Position numbers and translations under genes: made by a program. From Alistipes senegalensis (GTDB lineage: Bacteria > Pseudomonadota > Gammaproteobacteria > Burkholderiales > Burkholderiaceae_D): a DNA stretch of 64,000 nt. The stretch lies in contig JAMPER010000001.1 of the NCBI GenBank assembly GCA_023664945.1, forward strand, positions 583,652-647,651, in the 5' to 3' direction. Positions within the stretch are counted from its first letter, which is position 1. The number at the start of each line of letters is the position of its first letter. A model generated the notes under the pieces. That model saw only the letters and a program-made list of their open reading frames with translations. It made no database searches and was not told the origin of the DNA. Of this stretch, positions 1 to 9,116 are shown piece by piece.

Positions 1-59
1 CCGGTACGGATCGTGACAGCATGACGGCTTTCCAGATCGGTATGACCCACAAGTTTTAA
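1..59 (+). CDS. Outer-membrane porin, C-terminal fragment
   Basis: Only the last 18 codons lie in the window, in the frame that starts at base 3 and stops with TAA at 57-59. They read GTDRDSMTAFQIGMTHKF. An alternating last beta-strand ending in phenylalanine is the C-terminal signature recognised by the BAM machinery, and this ending is typical of Gram-negative general porins of Burkholderiales. A strong intrinsic terminator 64 bases downstream fits the end of a highly expressed gene. The porin assignment rests on this short tail only; another outer-membrane beta-barrel is possible. Confidence 0.6.
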   Translation, partial: GTDRDSMTAFQIGMTHKF

Positions 60-122
60 TATGGGTTTGACAACAGGACGGTAGAGGTTTTTGTCTTCCC
101 TTACTCTTTCTGTTGGGCAAGT

Positions 123-150
123 GCTTCCGAAAGGAAGCCCTTGTTTTTTA
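123..150 (+). terminator. Rho-independent terminator after the porin
   Basis: GCTTCC (123-128), tetraloop GAAA (129-132) and GGAAGC (133-138) form a perfect 6-bp stem, followed by CC and a T-rich tract through about 149. It lies 64 bp after the porin stop on the same strand. Confidence 0.75.
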
Positions 151-373
151 TGGAACAACCCTATGCCTGTGCTGCATGGTTTTATGGCTGCTCCAGGTAT
201 GGCAGGCTGTTTTTTTGGGATTTTACAGGCAGGGAATAAGCTGCATTAGCATGGTGCAAAAGATGACATACGCAAAATTGCCCATGTTGCTTGAGGTGCT
301 TCGTTCTCATCCTGCCCCGTTGCTGGCACCCTGGTGTTTTCCGAAGCGTTTTAAATTCCGCTGGGGTGAAAGC
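151..373. other. Gene-poor stretch, nothing recognised
   Basis: Between the porin terminator and the end of the small leftward gene at 374. A rightward open frame covers 113-478, but it contains the porin terminator, has no clear ribosome-binding site and runs into the opposite-strand gene. I see no RNA gene or repeat here. Confidence 0.4.
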
Positions 374-742
374 CTACATCCCGAGTGCGTTTTTGATGAT
401 AAATTCCCATCCGAATGCCGCAGGCGGCGCTCCGGCATCCCGATAACCGCAGGGGAATTGGATTTCCATTTCTTTTGACCACTCTTCGGCTTCTTTCTTT
501 GTGTCAAACCCCATGGTTTCCATTGTTTTTGAACAGGTGGCGTAGTAAGGTGCGGCAGGGAAATCGCCGCCGAAGTATTCAATCGCCTTGCATACGATGT
601 TGTGCGCCTGTTTTACTGCCTCTTCGTCATCTATTTCCAATTCGGCCAGGCGCGCTTTATTTTCGAGTGCAGCCTTGATGGCATCCAGGTCGTGCTGGCA
701 TCCGCTGGCCAGTTTTTCCATGATTTTTATGGCTTTTTCCAT
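374..742 (-). CDS. Hypothetical protein, 122 aa
   Basis: I do not recognise this family. The frame could start further upstream at 802, but the ATG at 740-742 is preceded by a GA-rich AAGAGAG ribosome-binding site and gives an N-terminus MEKAIKIMEK. The product is acidic and helix-rich in its first 60 residues, with no signal peptide or membrane segment. The C-terminal half contains two spaced cysteines and a glycine/alanine/proline-rich turn before the end. It stands alone, in the same direction as the FMN reductase upstream (start 1502) but separated from it by 124 bp. It is probably a small cytosolic protein of narrow distribution. Confidence 0.6.
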   Translation of the reverse strand: MEKAIKIMEKLASGCQHDLDAIKAALENKARLAELEIDDEEAVKQAHNIVCKAIEYFGGDFPAAPYYATCSKTMETMGFDTKKEAEEWSKEMEIQFPCGYRDAGAPPAAFGWEFIIKNALGM

Positions 743-866
743 TTTTCTCTCTTTTTTCTGTCTGTCTGTCGGGGGGCGTTGATTGCGTAAAAAGCGGGGC
801 AAAAATCATTTTTGCCGGAATCTTTTGCAGGCTTTTTTCCGGCAAATGCTGTGTTTTGTCTCTTTT

Positions 867-1502
867 CTATCTGATGAAGTTTGTCCACACGGTTTCTTCC
901 TGCCGGGGCAGTGCTATGCCTGCTTTTTGTGCGGTTTCCCGGCATTTCAGGTGCCAGGCAAAATTGCGTGCGAGGATTCTCATGTTTTGCATGCCTTCCA
1001 GATCCTGCCGGGCTTCTTCTGCATTGTTGCCATGCACCATGTTCCAATACCGGCCTGAAATGATGGGCATTTGCGTAATGGCAAAGTATTTGTTGATCTG
1101 GTCCAGTGTTGCCGTTGTGCCGGCACGCCTTGCGCAGGCAACGGCAGCGCCCGGTTTATGTTCAAAGATGTTTTTGCGGCCGGTGGCGTTGACAAGAAAA
1201 GCCCTGTCCAGAAAGGCGGTGATGCCGCCGCTTGCCGAGGCGTAATGAACGGGCGTGCCAAAAATGAAGCCATCAAAGTCGTTGGCATATTTGAGAAATT
1301 CGTTGACTTTGTCGTTGTTGGTGACGCATCTTCCGATTTTGGCGCAGGCAAAGCAGCCCCGGCAGGGCGTGATGGGGTCTGTCCCGATCTGGTAGATTTC
1401 TGATTCAATGCCTTCTTCTTTGAGGGTTTTTGCAATTTCTTCCAGGGCGGTACAGGTGCAGCCGTTTGGGTGCGGGGAACCGTTAAACAGTAATACTTTC
1501 AT
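867..1502 (-). CDS. Flavodoxin-fold NAD(P)H-dependent FMN reductase family protein
   Basis: 211 aa. The N-terminus MKVLLFNGSPHPNG is the phosphate-binding loop of the NADPH-dependent FMN reductase/flavodoxin fold. A CxxCxxC-like stretch (CRGCFACAKIGRC, about residues 48-60) resembles iron-sulfur flavoproteins. FGTPVHYASASGG (about 80-92) matches the second FMN contact. The family transfers electrons from NAD(P)H or ferredoxin to flavin or to a small acceptor; the true partner is unknown. The start is supported by an AGGAGT site just upstream. It is a single gene, divergent from the hypothetical gene at 1610. It may serve anaerobic electron transfer or detoxification. Confidence 0.85.
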   Translation of the reverse strand: MKVLLFNGSPHPNGCTCTALEEIAKTLKEEGIESEIYQIGTDPITPCRGCFACAKIGRCVTNNDKVNEFLKYANDFDGFIFGTPVHYASASGGITAFLDRAFLVNATGRKNIFEHKPGAAVACARRAGTTATLDQINKYFAITQMPIISGRYWNMVHGNNAEEARQDLEGMQNMRILARNFAWHLKCRETAQKAGIALPRQEETVWTNFIR

Positions 1503-1609
1503 TCTTTTACTCCTTTTTCCTTGCTGTGCGGGGCGGGATGATATTTATTTTAGCAGACGGGCTAGATATTTAACGGTGTTAAAATAGCTGTCAGGAGGGG
1601 ACAGCAAAC

Positions 1610-2437
1610 ATGAAGATCCCGATTCTGTCCGGTATGATGCAGTTCAATAGCGAGAGTGAAGGTACGGGCGGCCTCTGCCACACGACCGGCCAATGCGGCT
1701 TGAGCCATGCAGAAATCGCCAATCATGACAAGGCGTACATCTGCTTTGCTGATTTAACGTTTTATGATGACGGCTTGCCGACAAGAGAAGCTGTTGCTAA
1801 ATTTGTTTCCATGATGCCGGTTTCCGAGCAGGATTGCCTCTTGCTGAAAGGGGGGCCTACCCAGCTTGCCGCCTGCCGTTTGCAAAATGCTGTTTTTGCC
1901 AGGGTGTATAACGACGACGTGGTGCTTGAAGCACTACAGTCCTATCACCACCTGGCGCGCCGCATCATGACTGGCCTTTCATGTGCGGCGCCGGAGATGG
2001 CGGAGCTTGAAGGGACACAGGCGTGCGATATACGAGAAATACTTGTATCTGCAACCCGGCGTGCCTTGTCTGCCGCGGCAAACGGGCGTTCGTTGCCGGA
2101 TGCAATCAGGCAGGCCGATTTTTTTACGGATGGGATACAGAATCAGGCAGAAAACGCCATTATCGAGATGTTTGCCGGCAGTATCCATTCGGGTAATGCT
2201 ATTGCTGAAAAGCTGAGGCGCCTGGCAATCCGGCTGAAAGAAGAAGCGAAAAAAGAGAATACGGCTCCAGCAGGGAGTGTTGGCGAGGCAGCGCAACAGA
2301 CGGCAAAATACACGATGACGGCAGGCCAGAAACAGTACTGGGCAAAGTATGGCGGCGATTTGTTGCGTGCCATTTTTGCCAATGATGCCTCTTATGATTT
2401 TGGCAGTTTCTTTGCTGGTCTCAACAAGGCAGTTTAA
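1610..2437 (+). CDS. Hypothetical protein, 275 aa
   Basis: Not recognised. The start ATG at 1610 has a very good AGGAGG site about 10 bases upstream, so the gene is clearly expressed. There is no signal peptide or transmembrane segment. The first 35 residues are rich in Gly, Ser, Cys and His (SESEGTGGLCHTTGQCG), which could bind a metal. The middle is alpha-helical and alanine-rich, followed by a charged linker (about 208-222, KEEAKKEN) and a short aromatic C-terminal segment containing GQKQYWAKYGGD. It has no operon partner: the FMN reductase is divergent and a leftward tRNA-Leu follows. Confidence 0.7.
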   Translation: MKIPILSGMMQFNSESEGTGGLCHTTGQCGLSHAEIANHDKAYICFADLTFYDDGLPTREAVAKFVSMMPVSEQDCLLLKGGPTQLAACRLQNAVFARVYNDDVVLEALQSYHHLARRIMTGLSCAAPEMAELEGTQACDIREILVSATRRALSAAANGRSLPDAIRQADFFTDGIQNQAENAIIEMFAGSIHSGNAIAEKLRRLAIRLKEEAKKENTAPAGSVGEAAQQTAKYTMTAGQKQYWAKYGGDLLRAIFANDASYDFGSFFAGLNKAV

Positions 2438-2553
2438 TTCATAGAAGTCGTTTTCCTCGCTTTGGTGATTGCCTTGCGTACCTTTGATGCCACCATCCGT
2501 GATGGATTACCGAATTTTGCAGGAAAACACAAAACTTCACCGTAATAAAAAAT

Positions 2554-2578
2554 GCCCGGTTCCATAGGGAAAACGGGC
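2554..2578 (-). terminator. Terminator after tRNA-Leu, usable in both directions
   Basis: GCCCG (2554-2558) pairs with CGGGC (2574-2578). On the minus strand the hairpin is followed by an A/T run (ATTTTTTATT), suited to ending tRNA-Leu transcription. On the plus strand it is followed by TTTT and could stop the gene ending at 2437. Confidence 0.6.
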
Positions 2579-2596
2579 TTTTACGCAAATATATAA

Positions 2597-2683
2597 TGGT
2601 ACCGGAGGCCGGAATCGAACCGGCACGGGGTCGCCCCCGCGAGATTTTGAGTCTCGTGCGTCTACCAATTTCGCCACTCCGGC
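2597..2683 (-). tRNA. tRNA-Leu (anticodon CAA)
   Basis: The minus strand folds as a class II tRNA of 87 nt with encoded CCA. The acceptor is GCCGGAG paired with CTCCGGT, the D-arm contains TGGTAGACGC, the anticodon loop is CTCAAAA (anticodon CAA, reading UUG), the variable arm is long, and the T-arm contains GGTTCGATTCC. It lies downstream of mutT in the same direction and is followed by a hairpin terminator. Confidence 0.95.
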
Positions 2684-2808
2684 AACGCCTGTGCATTATC
2701 GCTGATTTGGCGCCCGGCGGCAATATCCAGGGGGCAGTTTTCGGTTTGCCGTGAGGGCAAAAAGAGGAAAAAACGGGCGGGAAGAAGGGCCTGCCGGGCC
2801 TGGCCGGT

Positions 2809-3222
2809 TTAGGCAGGCGGGAAACGGAGGCTGTCCAGCCAGGCAAGCAGGGGGATGGTAGCGGGGAGGAGAGGCTCTGCGCTGATTTTGCCCTGCCAGG
2901 CGAAAGCCTGGCCTTCCCGGCTTTGGGGGTTTCCCTGCCAATGGCGGCTGATGAAGAAGTGCAGGCGGACATGGGCGTGGGGATAGCGGTATTCCACGCC
3001 GCACCAGGGTTCCTGCGAGAGGATGGTGATGCCCAGTTCTTCGATGAATTCCCGCTTTAATGCGGCTTCGATGCTTTCTCCCGGTTCTATTTTGCCGCCC
3101 GGAAATTCCCAGTAACCGGCATAGGGTTTTCCCTCCGGGCGTTGCCCGAGCAGGACATCGCCGTTTTCGCGGATGAGGATGCCAACGGCAACGTCAATGG
3201 GCAGTTTTTTTGCCGTATTCAT
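2809..3222 (-). CDS. mutT: 8-oxo-dGTP diphosphatase (MutT family NUDIX hydrolase)
   Basis: 137 aa. It hydrolyses 8-oxo-dGTP to the monophosphate and so removes an oxidised, mutagenic nucleotide from the pool. The NUDIX box is complete: G43, E49, R57-E58, E61-E62 and G64 fit Gx5Ex7REUxEExGU. The N-terminal [34 protein letters not shown] is typical of MutT. The chosen ATG (3220-3222) overlaps the ruvB stop codon as ATGA, so the two genes are probably translationally coupled; a longer start at 3249 would lie inside ruvB. Linkage to ruvCAB places it among DNA maintenance genes. Confidence 0.92.
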   Translation of the reverse strand: MNTAKKLPIDVAVGILIRENGDVLLGQRPEGKPYAGYWEFPGGKIEPGESIEAALKREFIEELGITILSQEPWCGVEYRYPHAHVRLHFFISRHWQGNPQSREGQAFAWQGKISAEPLLPATIPLLAWLDSLRFPPA

Positions 3223-4292
3223 GGCTGGGTGTCCGGCAGGTTGTCCCACAGGCCGGCATTTTGCCCCTGTGCAGGCTGGGCCAGGCCAAAATGCCTGTAG
3301 GTGGAGGCGGTAGCCATTCTGCCGCGTGGGGTGCGCTGAAGGTAGCCTTGCTGGATGAGGTAGGGTTCCAGTACGTCTTCGATGGTATCGACTTCTTCGC
3401 CGATAGCGGCTGCCAGGTTGTTGATGCCGACAGGCCCGCCGCCGAATTTGAAGAGGATGGCTTCCAGGAGTTTTCTGTCCATGACATCGAAGCCGACCGG
3501 ATCGACATCTAGCATTTTCAGGGCATCGTCGGCCATTTTACGGGTGATTTCGCCGGTTCCCTTGACTTCGGCATAGTCCCTTACGCGCCGTAGCAGACGG
3601 TTGGCAATGCGCGGGGTGCCCCGTGCGCGCCGGGCGATTTCCTCTGCGCCGTCTTTCCTGATGGGGGTATTGAGGAGGCCGGCGCTGCGCATGACGATTT
3701 TGGTGAGGTCTTCCACATGGTAGAACTCGAGCCGTGCAACGACGCCGAAGCGGTCGCGCAGGGGATTGGTCAGCATGCCTGCACGGGTGGTGGCGCCGAC
3801 GAGGGTAAAGGGCTGGAGATCCAGTTTGACGGAGCGGGCGGCCGGGCCTTCGCCGATGAGGATATCTATCTGGTAGTCTTCGAGCGCCGGATAGAGGATT
3901 TCTTCCACAACGGGCGACATGCGGTGTATTTCGTCGATGAAGAGGACATCGTTTGTTTCCAGGTTGGTCAAAAGCGCGGCCAGGTCGCCGGGTTTCTCCA
4001 GCACCGGCCCGGAGGTCTGACGCAGGTTGACGCCCATTTCCCTGGCGATGATGTGGGCGAGGGTGGTCTTGCCGAGGCCGGGCGGGCCGAAGAGCAGGGT
4101 ATGGTCCAGCGCTTCGTTGCGTTTGCGGGCGGCGGCGATGAATATTTCGAGCTGTTCGCGTGTTTTTTGCTGGCCGACATATTCGTCCAGGTGTTTGGGG
4201 CGCAGTGCGCGCTCAATGGCTTCTTCATTGGGGGAAGCGGGGGCAGGCGCAATGATGCGTGATTCGGTAAAGTTGTCTGTTTGTATGCTCAT
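3219..4292 (-). CDS. ruvB: Holliday junction branch-migration ATPase RuvB
   Basis: 357 aa. This is the hexameric AAA+ motor of the RuvABC complex that drives branch migration of Holliday junctions. Walker A GPPGLGKT is at residues 69-76 and Walker B LFIDEIHR at about 117-124. The arginine-finger/sensor region [18 protein letters not shown] and the C-terminal winged-helix domain ending in [17 protein letters not shown] are all present. The length is close to normal. It follows ruvA by 30 bp and overlaps mutT by 4 bp, last but one in the dusB-fis-purH-ruvCAB-mutT run. Confidence 0.98.
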   Translation of the reverse strand: MSIQTDNFTESRIIAPAPASPNEEAIERALRPKHLDEYVGQQKTREQLEIFIAAARKRNEALDHTLLFGPPGLGKTTLAHIIAREMGVNLRQTSGPVLEKPGDLAALLTNLETNDVLFIDEIHRMSPVVEEILYPALEDYQIDILIGEGPAARSVKLDLQPFTLVGATTRAGMLTNPLRDRFGVVARLEFYHVEDLTKIVMRSAGLLNTPIRKDGAEEIARRARGTPRIANRLLRRVRDYAEVKGTGEITRKMADDALKMLDVDPVGFDVMDRKLLEAILFKFGGGPVGINNLAAAIGEEVDTIEDVLEPYLIQQGYLQRTPRGRMATASTYRHFGLAQPAQGQNAGLWDNLPDTQP

Positions 4293-4322
4293 GCCGGTGT
4301 TTTCCTGTCATGGCTCGGGAGG

Positions 4323-4904
4323 TTATCCTTTTGAGAGGGATTTGAGCGCCAGTTTGATGCCGTCTGATACGGTGCTGTCTGCCGGGATTTGCCTGATGGC
4401 GGCATTGGCTTCCCGCGAGGAGTATCCCAGCGCTATCAGGGCGTTGAGGATGTCGGCCATGTTGTCGCCCTGTACGGCGGCGCTGCCTGCGCCTTCCAGG
4501 TTTGCGCCCAGTTTGCCCTTGAGTTCCAGCAGGAGGCGCTCGGCGGTTTTTTTGCCGATGCCGGGGATGCGCGAGAAGCGGGCGGTATCCTGAAGGGTGA
4601 CGGCCTGGACCATTTCGGCAACTGACATGCCGGAAAGGAGGGAAAGGGCGGTTCTTGCGCCGATGCCGGAGATGCGGATCAGCTGGCGGAAAAGGTCGCG
4701 TTCTTCCTGGCTGGCAAAGCCGTAGAGGAGATGGGCGTCTTCCCGGACGGCCAGATGGGTAAAGAGCGTGATTTTTTCGCCAATGGAGGGCAGGTTGTAG
4801 AAGGTGCCCATGGAGACATCGATTTCATAACCGATTCCCTGGCAGTCAACCAGGATGGTGGGGGGGGCTTTCTGGAGCAGGGTGCCACTGATGCGAGCTA
4901 TCAT
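4323..4904 (-). CDS. ruvA: Holliday junction branch-migration protein RuvA
   Basis: 193 aa. RuvA tetramers bind four-way junctions and load RuvB. The OB-fold N-terminus begins [31 protein letters not shown]. Two helix-hairpin-helix motifs follow ([17 protein letters not shown] and [19 protein letters not shown]). The flexible linker and the C-terminal domain III that contacts RuvB ([19 protein letters not shown]) are also present. It lies between ruvC (46 bp gap) and ruvB (30 bp gap), all leftward. Confidence 0.98.
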   Translation of the reverse strand: MIARISGTLLQKAPPTILVDCQGIGYEIDVSMGTFYNLPSIGEKITLFTHLAVREDAHLLYGFASQEERDLFRQLIRISGIGARTALSLLSGMSVAEMVQAVTLQDTARFSRIPGIGKKTAERLLLELKGKLGANLEGAGSAAVQGDNMADILNALIALGYSSREANAAIRQIPADSTVSDGIKLALKSLSKG

Positions 4905-4950
4905 GTGCGGGTTTTAATGTGAAAGAGATGCCTATATATACCACAATCCC

Positions 4951-5496
4951 TTACCGGATGAGGCGTCCGCCCCGGATGCGGAAGCCGCTTGTTGGCGCGA
5001 GCGAGGCGGCTTTCTGCATGGTGTGCAGGGCATCGAAGGTGTTGGCGTGGCAGATGGCCGCGCCCAGGGCGTCTGCCGGGTCGCTTTTGGGCTTGCCGGG
5101 CAGGGAAAGGAGGCGCTGCACCATATCCTGTACCTGTTTTTTCTGGGCTTTGCCGTGCCCGACAACGGCCTGCTTGATTTGCAGGGCGGTATATTCCGAG
5201 ACGGCCAGGTTGGCGTTGACCAGGGCGCAGATGGCGGCGCCGCGTGCCTGGCCCAGCAGCAGGGTGGATTGCGGATTGACGTTGACGAATACTTTTTCGA
5301 TGGCGGCCTGTTCCGGGCGGTATGTGCGGATGATTTCCGTTACGCCTTCGAGGATGATTTTCAGGCGTTCTGGCAGGCCGGCATCGGAGGGGGTTTGCAC
5401 GGTGCCGGAGGCTACATAGGAAAGCTGCGCGCCCTGCTTTTCAATGACGCCGAAGCCGGTTATCCTGAGTCCCGGATCGATGCCCAAGATTCTCAT
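4951..5496 (-). CDS. ruvC: Crossover junction endodeoxyribonuclease RuvC
   Basis: 181 aa. It resolves Holliday junctions by paired nicking. The fold is RNase H-like: the first catalytic aspartate is in [18 protein letters not shown] (Asp7), a glutamate lies in [15 protein letters not shown], and the final aspartates are in [14 protein letters not shown] near the C-terminus. It is 25 bp downstream of purH, followed by ruvA and ruvB. The C-terminal tail, ending RIRGGRLIR, is slightly extended compared with the E. coli enzyme. Confidence 0.97.
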   Translation of the reverse strand: MRILGIDPGLRITGFGVIEKQGAQLSYVASGTVQTPSDAGLPERLKIILEGVTEIIRTYRPEQAAIEKVFVNVNPQSTLLLGQARGAAICALVNANLAVSEYTALQIKQAVVGHGKAQKKQVQDMVQRLLSLPGKPKSDPADALGAAICHANTFDALHTMQKAASLAPTSGFRIRGGRLIR

Positions 5497-5521
5497 GGGA
5501 TAGCGCGCCGCTTCCTGAAAG

Positions 5522-7087
5522 TCAGTGCCGGAAATGGCGTATGGCGGTAAAGACCATGGTCAGCCCCCGTTCGTTGGCGGCGTCGATGACTTCCTGGTCA
5601 CGGATGGAGCCGCCCGGCTGGATGACGGCGGTTGCCCCGGCATCTGCCACGATATCCAGCCCATCACGGAAGGGGAAGAAAGCATCGGAGGCCACGGCCG
5701 CGCCGGCCAGCGATATGCCGGCGTTTTGCGCTTTCATGACTGCGGTGCGGGCAGCGTCCACCCGGCTTGTCTGGCCTGCGCCGATGGCGAGGGTTTTGCC
5801 GTCGCGGCAAAAGACGATGGCGTTGGATTTGACGAATTTGACGACACGCCAGGCAAAGAGCATATCCTGCATTTCTTTTTCGGAGGGTGTTTTTTTCGTG
5901 ACCGGTTTCAGGCCGGGCGCGGCAATGTTGGCGGCATCGGGTGACTGGATGAGGAGGCCGCCGCCCACGCGTTTGACTTCGTATTCGTTAAGCGCCTTGC
6001 CAGGCGGGATTTCCAGGAGGCGGACGTTTTTTTTGCCGGAAAGGGCGGTGCGTGCTTCGGGGGAGAAGGCTGGTGCAATCAGCACTTCGACAAACAGTTT
6101 CGCCACTTCTTCGGCGGTCGCTTTGTCCAGCTCGCGGTTAAAGGCAATGATGCCGCCAAAGGCAGCTTCCGGATCGGTGCTTAAGGCGTTCCGGTAGGCT
6201 TCGCAGAGATTGCTGCCGATGGCAACGCCGCAGGGGTTGGCGTGTTTGATGATGACGCAGGCGGGTTCATCGAAGGTTTTGACGCATTCCCATGCCGCAT
6301 CGGCATCGCTGATGTTGTTGTATGACAGCGCTTTGCCCTGAAGCTGGTTATAGCTTGCCAGCGCGCCTGCCGGTACGGCCTGTTCGCGATAGAAGGCGGC
6401 GGACTGGTGCGGGTTTTCGCCATAGCGCATTTCCTGGACTTTTTCGAAGTGCAGGCTGAGTGTTTCGGGATAGGCGCTGCGTGTGGCATGCGCTTTGTTT
6501 TCGCCCAGGCTGGAGAGGTAGTTGGCGATGGCGCCATCGTATTGCGCGGCGTGGAAAAAGGCTTTTCTTGCCAGGTCAAACCGGCGGTTTTCTGTCAGCG
6601 TGCCGCCGTTGTTTTGCATTTCTTCGGCAATGCCGGCGTAGTCGGCCGGATCGCAGACCACGGCGACATGCCGGTAGTTTTTGGCTGCCGAGCGGAGCAT
6701 GGCGGGACCGCCGATATCAATGTTTTCAATGGCGTTTTCCAGCGTGCAGTCCGGCGCGGCAATGGTCTGCCGGAAGGGGTAGAGGTTGACAATGACCATG
6801 TCGATGGCGGGAATGCCGTGCTGCGAGAGGGCGTCAAGGTGGGCTTTGAGGTCGCGCCTTGCCAGGATGCCGCCGTGTATTTTGGGGTGCAGGGTCTTGA
6901 CGCGGCCGTCCAGCATTTCCGGAAAGCCGGTGTGGCTGGCTACTTCGGTAACAGGGATGCCGTTTTTTTGCAGCAGTTCAGCGGTGCCGCCGGTTGAAAG
7001 GATGGTTATTCCCATGTTGGCAAGTGCGCGGGCGAACCCGGCAATGCCGGTTTTATCGGAAACGGAAATCAGGGCGAATCGGCTCAT
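5522..7087 (-). CDS. purH: Bifunctional AICAR transformylase/IMP cyclohydrolase PurH
   Basis: 521 aa, the usual length. It catalyses the last two steps of IMP synthesis, formylating AICAR from 10-formyl-THF and then closing the ring. The N-terminal MGS-like cyclohydrolase domain begins [22 protein letters not shown] and contains [11 protein letters not shown] and [15 protein letters not shown]. The transformylase domain carries [14 protein letters not shown], the KHANPCG active-site motif (about 276-282), and ends [26 protein letters not shown]...TAIRHFRH. It lies between fis and ruvC, a common order in Burkholderiales. Confidence 0.98.
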   Translation of the reverse strand: MSRFALISVSDKTGIAGFARALANMGITILSTGGTAELLQKNGIPVTEVASHTGFPEMLDGRVKTLHPKIHGGILARRDLKAHLDALSQHGIPAIDMVIVNLYPFRQTIAAPDCTLENAIENIDIGGPAMLRSAAKNYRHVAVVCDPADYAGIAEEMQNNGGTLTENRRFDLARKAFFHAAQYDGAIANYLSSLGENKAHATRSAYPETLSLHFEKVQEMRYGENPHQSAAFYREQAVPAGALASYNQLQGKALSYNNISDADAAWECVKTFDEPACVIIKHANPCGVAIGSNLCEAYRNALSTDPEAAFGGIIAFNRELDKATAEEVAKLFVEVLIAPAFSPEARTALSGKKNVRLLEIPPGKALNEYEVKRVGGGLLIQSPDAANIAAPGLKPVTKKTPSEKEMQDMLFAWRVVKFVKSNAIVFCRDGKTLAIGAGQTSRVDAARTAVMKAQNAGISLAGAAVASDAFFPFRDGLDIVADAGATAVIQPGGSIRDQEVIDAANERGLTMVFTAIRHFRH

Positions 7088-7140
7088 GTTCGGTCCAGTT
7101 TTTGCAGATAAAGAGAAAAAGGCACAAGCAGAGCGGCCGT

Positions 7141-7374
7141 TTACAGCAGCTCATGTTCAAGCAGTTTTTTACGCAGGGTATTGCGGTTGATTCCCAGCAT
7201 TTCCGCGGCCAGGGACTGATTGTTTCTGGCATGGGCCATGACGGCAGCCAGGACCGGTTTTTCAACTGTGCGCATGACCATTTCGTAGATGCCTGCCGGT
7301 TTTTGACCATCCAGCATGTTGAAGTAGTCGTGCAGGCTTTGGGAAATGACTTCCTGAATGCGTTCTTTGCTCAT
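7141..7374 (-). CDS. fis: Nucleoid-associated regulator of the Fis family
   Basis: 77 aa, shorter than E. coli Fis (98 aa) but typical of betaproteobacterial forms. Fis dimers bend DNA and regulate rRNA and growth-phase genes. The C-terminal helix-turn-helix [27 protein letters not shown] (about 51-77) is well conserved, preceded by the dimerisation helices ([13 protein letters not shown]). The gene sits 19 bp after dusB, the classical dusB-fis arrangement, and 53 bp before purH. Confidence 0.93.
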   Translation of the reverse strand: MSKERIQEVISQSLHDYFNMLDGQKPAGIYEMVMRTVEKPVLAAVMAHARNNQSLAAEMLGINRNTLRKKLLEHELL

Positions 7375-7393
7375 TTTCTGCGAGTGGCGGTTA

Positions 7394-8422
7394 TTACGGA
7401 ATCGGGCTGCTGATGCACGGTTGCAACGCCATCTGGCGAGCCTTGTTTTTTTCGTGTTTCAGCAGGGATGCGAAAAAAGCGTCAACATGCGCAAGCTGTT
7501 CTTCACAGGAATCAATCCGGTTAATCTGTGCCCTGCATGTTTCTGCACCGGGTAATCCGTTAATATACCATCCTATGTGCTTTCTGGCACTGCGCACGCC
7601 GATTATTTCACCGTAAAAAGCGTAATGTTCATGCAGGTGGCCCATGACCCACCGGCGGATTTCCGCTATTTCCGGGTCTGGCAGCAAGCTGCCTGTTTCG
7701 AGGTAATGGGTAATGGCACGAAACAGCCACGGCCTTCCCTGCGCCGCACGGCCAACCATGACGGCGTCTGCCTGTGTCGCCGCCAGCACTTGCCGCGCTT
7801 TTTCGGGCGAATCAATATCACCGTTGGCAACTACCGGGATGGCGACCTGGTCTTTTACCTGTGCAATGGTTTCGTATTCCGCTTTTCCGCCATAGGCGTC
7901 TTCCCGGGTGCGCCCATGCAGGGTCAGCATGGCGATACCGGCAGCTTCGGCGATTTTGGCAATGGCCAGGGCATTTTTGTTTTCCCGGTTCCAGCCGGTG
8001 CGGTATTTGAGGGTAACGGGAACCTTAACAGCCCTGACGACGGCTTCCAGGATGGTGGCTACGCGTTTTTCATCCCGCAGCAGCGCTGAGCCGCACCAGT
8101 TGTTGCAGACTTTTTTGACCGGGCAGCCCATGTTGATGTCAATGATTTGGGCACCCAGGTCTATGTTGTAGCGGGCGCAATCTGCCATGATGGCCGGATC
8201 GGCCCCGGTGATCTGGACGGCGCGGGGAGCCGGTTCATCCCCGCCGGCCATGCGTTTTTGGCTTTTTGGTGTCTGCCAGAGCTGCGGGTTGGCTGCGACC
8301 ATTTCGGAGACGGCATATCCTGCGCCAAGCTGCCGGCAAAGCTGCCTGAAAGGCTGGTCGGTTATGCCGGCCATCGGGGCCAGGAAGACGTTGTTGGGAA
8401 GCGTATAGGGGCCGAGCTGCAT
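7394..8422 (-). CDS. dusB: tRNA-dihydrouridine synthase DusB
   Basis: 342 aa FMN enzyme that reduces specific uridines in tRNA to dihydrouridine. The TIM barrel starts with MQLGPYTLPNNVFLAPMAGITDQPFR. The flavin and substrate motifs QITGADP, INMGCPVKKV with the catalytic cysteine, LKYRTGW, LTLHGRTREDAYGGKAEY, VVANGDI and MVGRAAQGRPW follow in order. The helical C-terminal tRNA-binding domain is present. It is 42 bp downstream of the histidine phosphatase gene and 19 bp upstream of fis. Confidence 0.96.
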   Translation of the reverse strand: MQLGPYTLPNNVFLAPMAGITDQPFRQLCRQLGAGYAVSEMVAANPQLWQTPKSQKRMAGGDEPAPRAVQITGADPAIMADCARYNIDLGAQIIDINMGCPVKKVCNNWCGSALLRDEKRVATILEAVVRAVKVPVTLKYRTGWNRENKNALAIAKIAEAAGIAMLTLHGRTREDAYGGKAEYETIAQVKDQVAIPVVANGDIDSPEKARQVLAATQADAVMVGRAAQGRPWLFRAITHYLETGSLLPDPEIAEIRRWVMGHLHEHYAFYGEIIGVRSARKHIGWYINGLPGAETCRAQINRIDSCEEQLAHVDAFFASLLKHEKNKARQMALQPCISSPIP

Positions 8423-8464
8423 GGGGGTGCAATTTATCAGGAACGGAAAGGGGGATAAAAAATG

Positions 8465-9109
8465 TCAGGCCGCCGGTTTGGGGGGCTCCAGGTGCTGGCC
8501 GTCGCCCCATTGCAGCAGTTCAATGGTGTTATCGTCTACCAGGAAACGGTTGATGCTGGTGTTGAGAACCGGGACGCGGTTTCTGACTTCGAGCGGCGTA
8601 CGGTGGACAACGCGGTAGGCGGCTTCCAGGATGCCGAAATGGGCAATGAGGACGATTTTTTTGCCGGCGTAAGGCCGGGCTATCCGGTAGAGGGCGTCAA
8701 TTACCCGGTTGTGAAAGGTACGCATGCTTTCTGCCGGGCGTTCTCCCGGCGGGAAAACGTGATCCGGATCTGCCGCATACCAGGCGGCATGGGATTCGGG
8801 ATAGCGGGTTTTGATTTCTTCGCGGCTTAATCCCTCAAAAGCGCCGTAGGAGCGTTCGCGGAAGGCCGGATCAGGCTGCACGGGAAGATGGTGCAGCCTG
8901 GCGATGGCCCGGGCTGTTTCCAGGGCGCGTTTCAGGTCGCTTGAAAAAATGGCATCCAGTTTTTCATCGCGCAGGGTTTCGGCCAGCACTGCCGCCTGTT
9001 CCTTTCCCTTTTCATTCAAGGGGATATCGCTGTGCCCTTGCAGGCGTTTGGATACGTTCCAGTCGGTCTGGCCGTGCCGGATGATGAGGATTTCGGTCGG
9101 CTGGCGCAT
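8465..9109 (-). CDS. Histidine phosphatase family protein (phosphoglycerate mutase-like)
   Basis: 214 aa from the ATG at 9107-9109. The RHG motif IIRHGQTDWN supplies the phospho-accepting histidine. FRERSYGAFEGLSREEI and the second histidine region VLIAHFGILEAAYR complete the family signature. Members include alpha-ribazole phosphatase, GpmB and broad phosphatases; the substrate cannot be read from sequence, though the size and motifs suit the CobC/GpmB-like group. An upstream in-frame ATG at 9127 would overlap the PEBP-family gene by 11 bp. Neither start has an obvious ribosome-binding site, so the start is uncertain. Confidence 0.88.
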   Translation of the reverse strand: MRQPTEILIIRHGQTDWNVSKRLQGHSDIPLNEKGKEQAAVLAETLRDEKLDAIFSSDLKRALETARAIARLHHLPVQPDPAFRERSYGAFEGLSREEIKTRYPESHAAWYAADPDHVFPPGERPAESMRTFHNRVIDALYRIARPYAGKKIVLIAHFGILEAAYRVVHRTPLEVRNRVPVLNTSINRFLVDDNTIELLQWGDGQHLEPPKPAA

Positions 9110-9116
9110 GGGCGGT

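Noticed and set aside
113..478. Rightward open frame of 121 codons near the left edge
   Set aside because: It begins at the porin terminator hairpin, lacks a ribosome-binding site and overlaps the better-supported leftward gene at 374-742.
2439..2972. Leftward open frame of 177 codons
   Set aside because: It reads straight through tRNA-Leu(CAA) and its terminator and is not a protein-coding gene.
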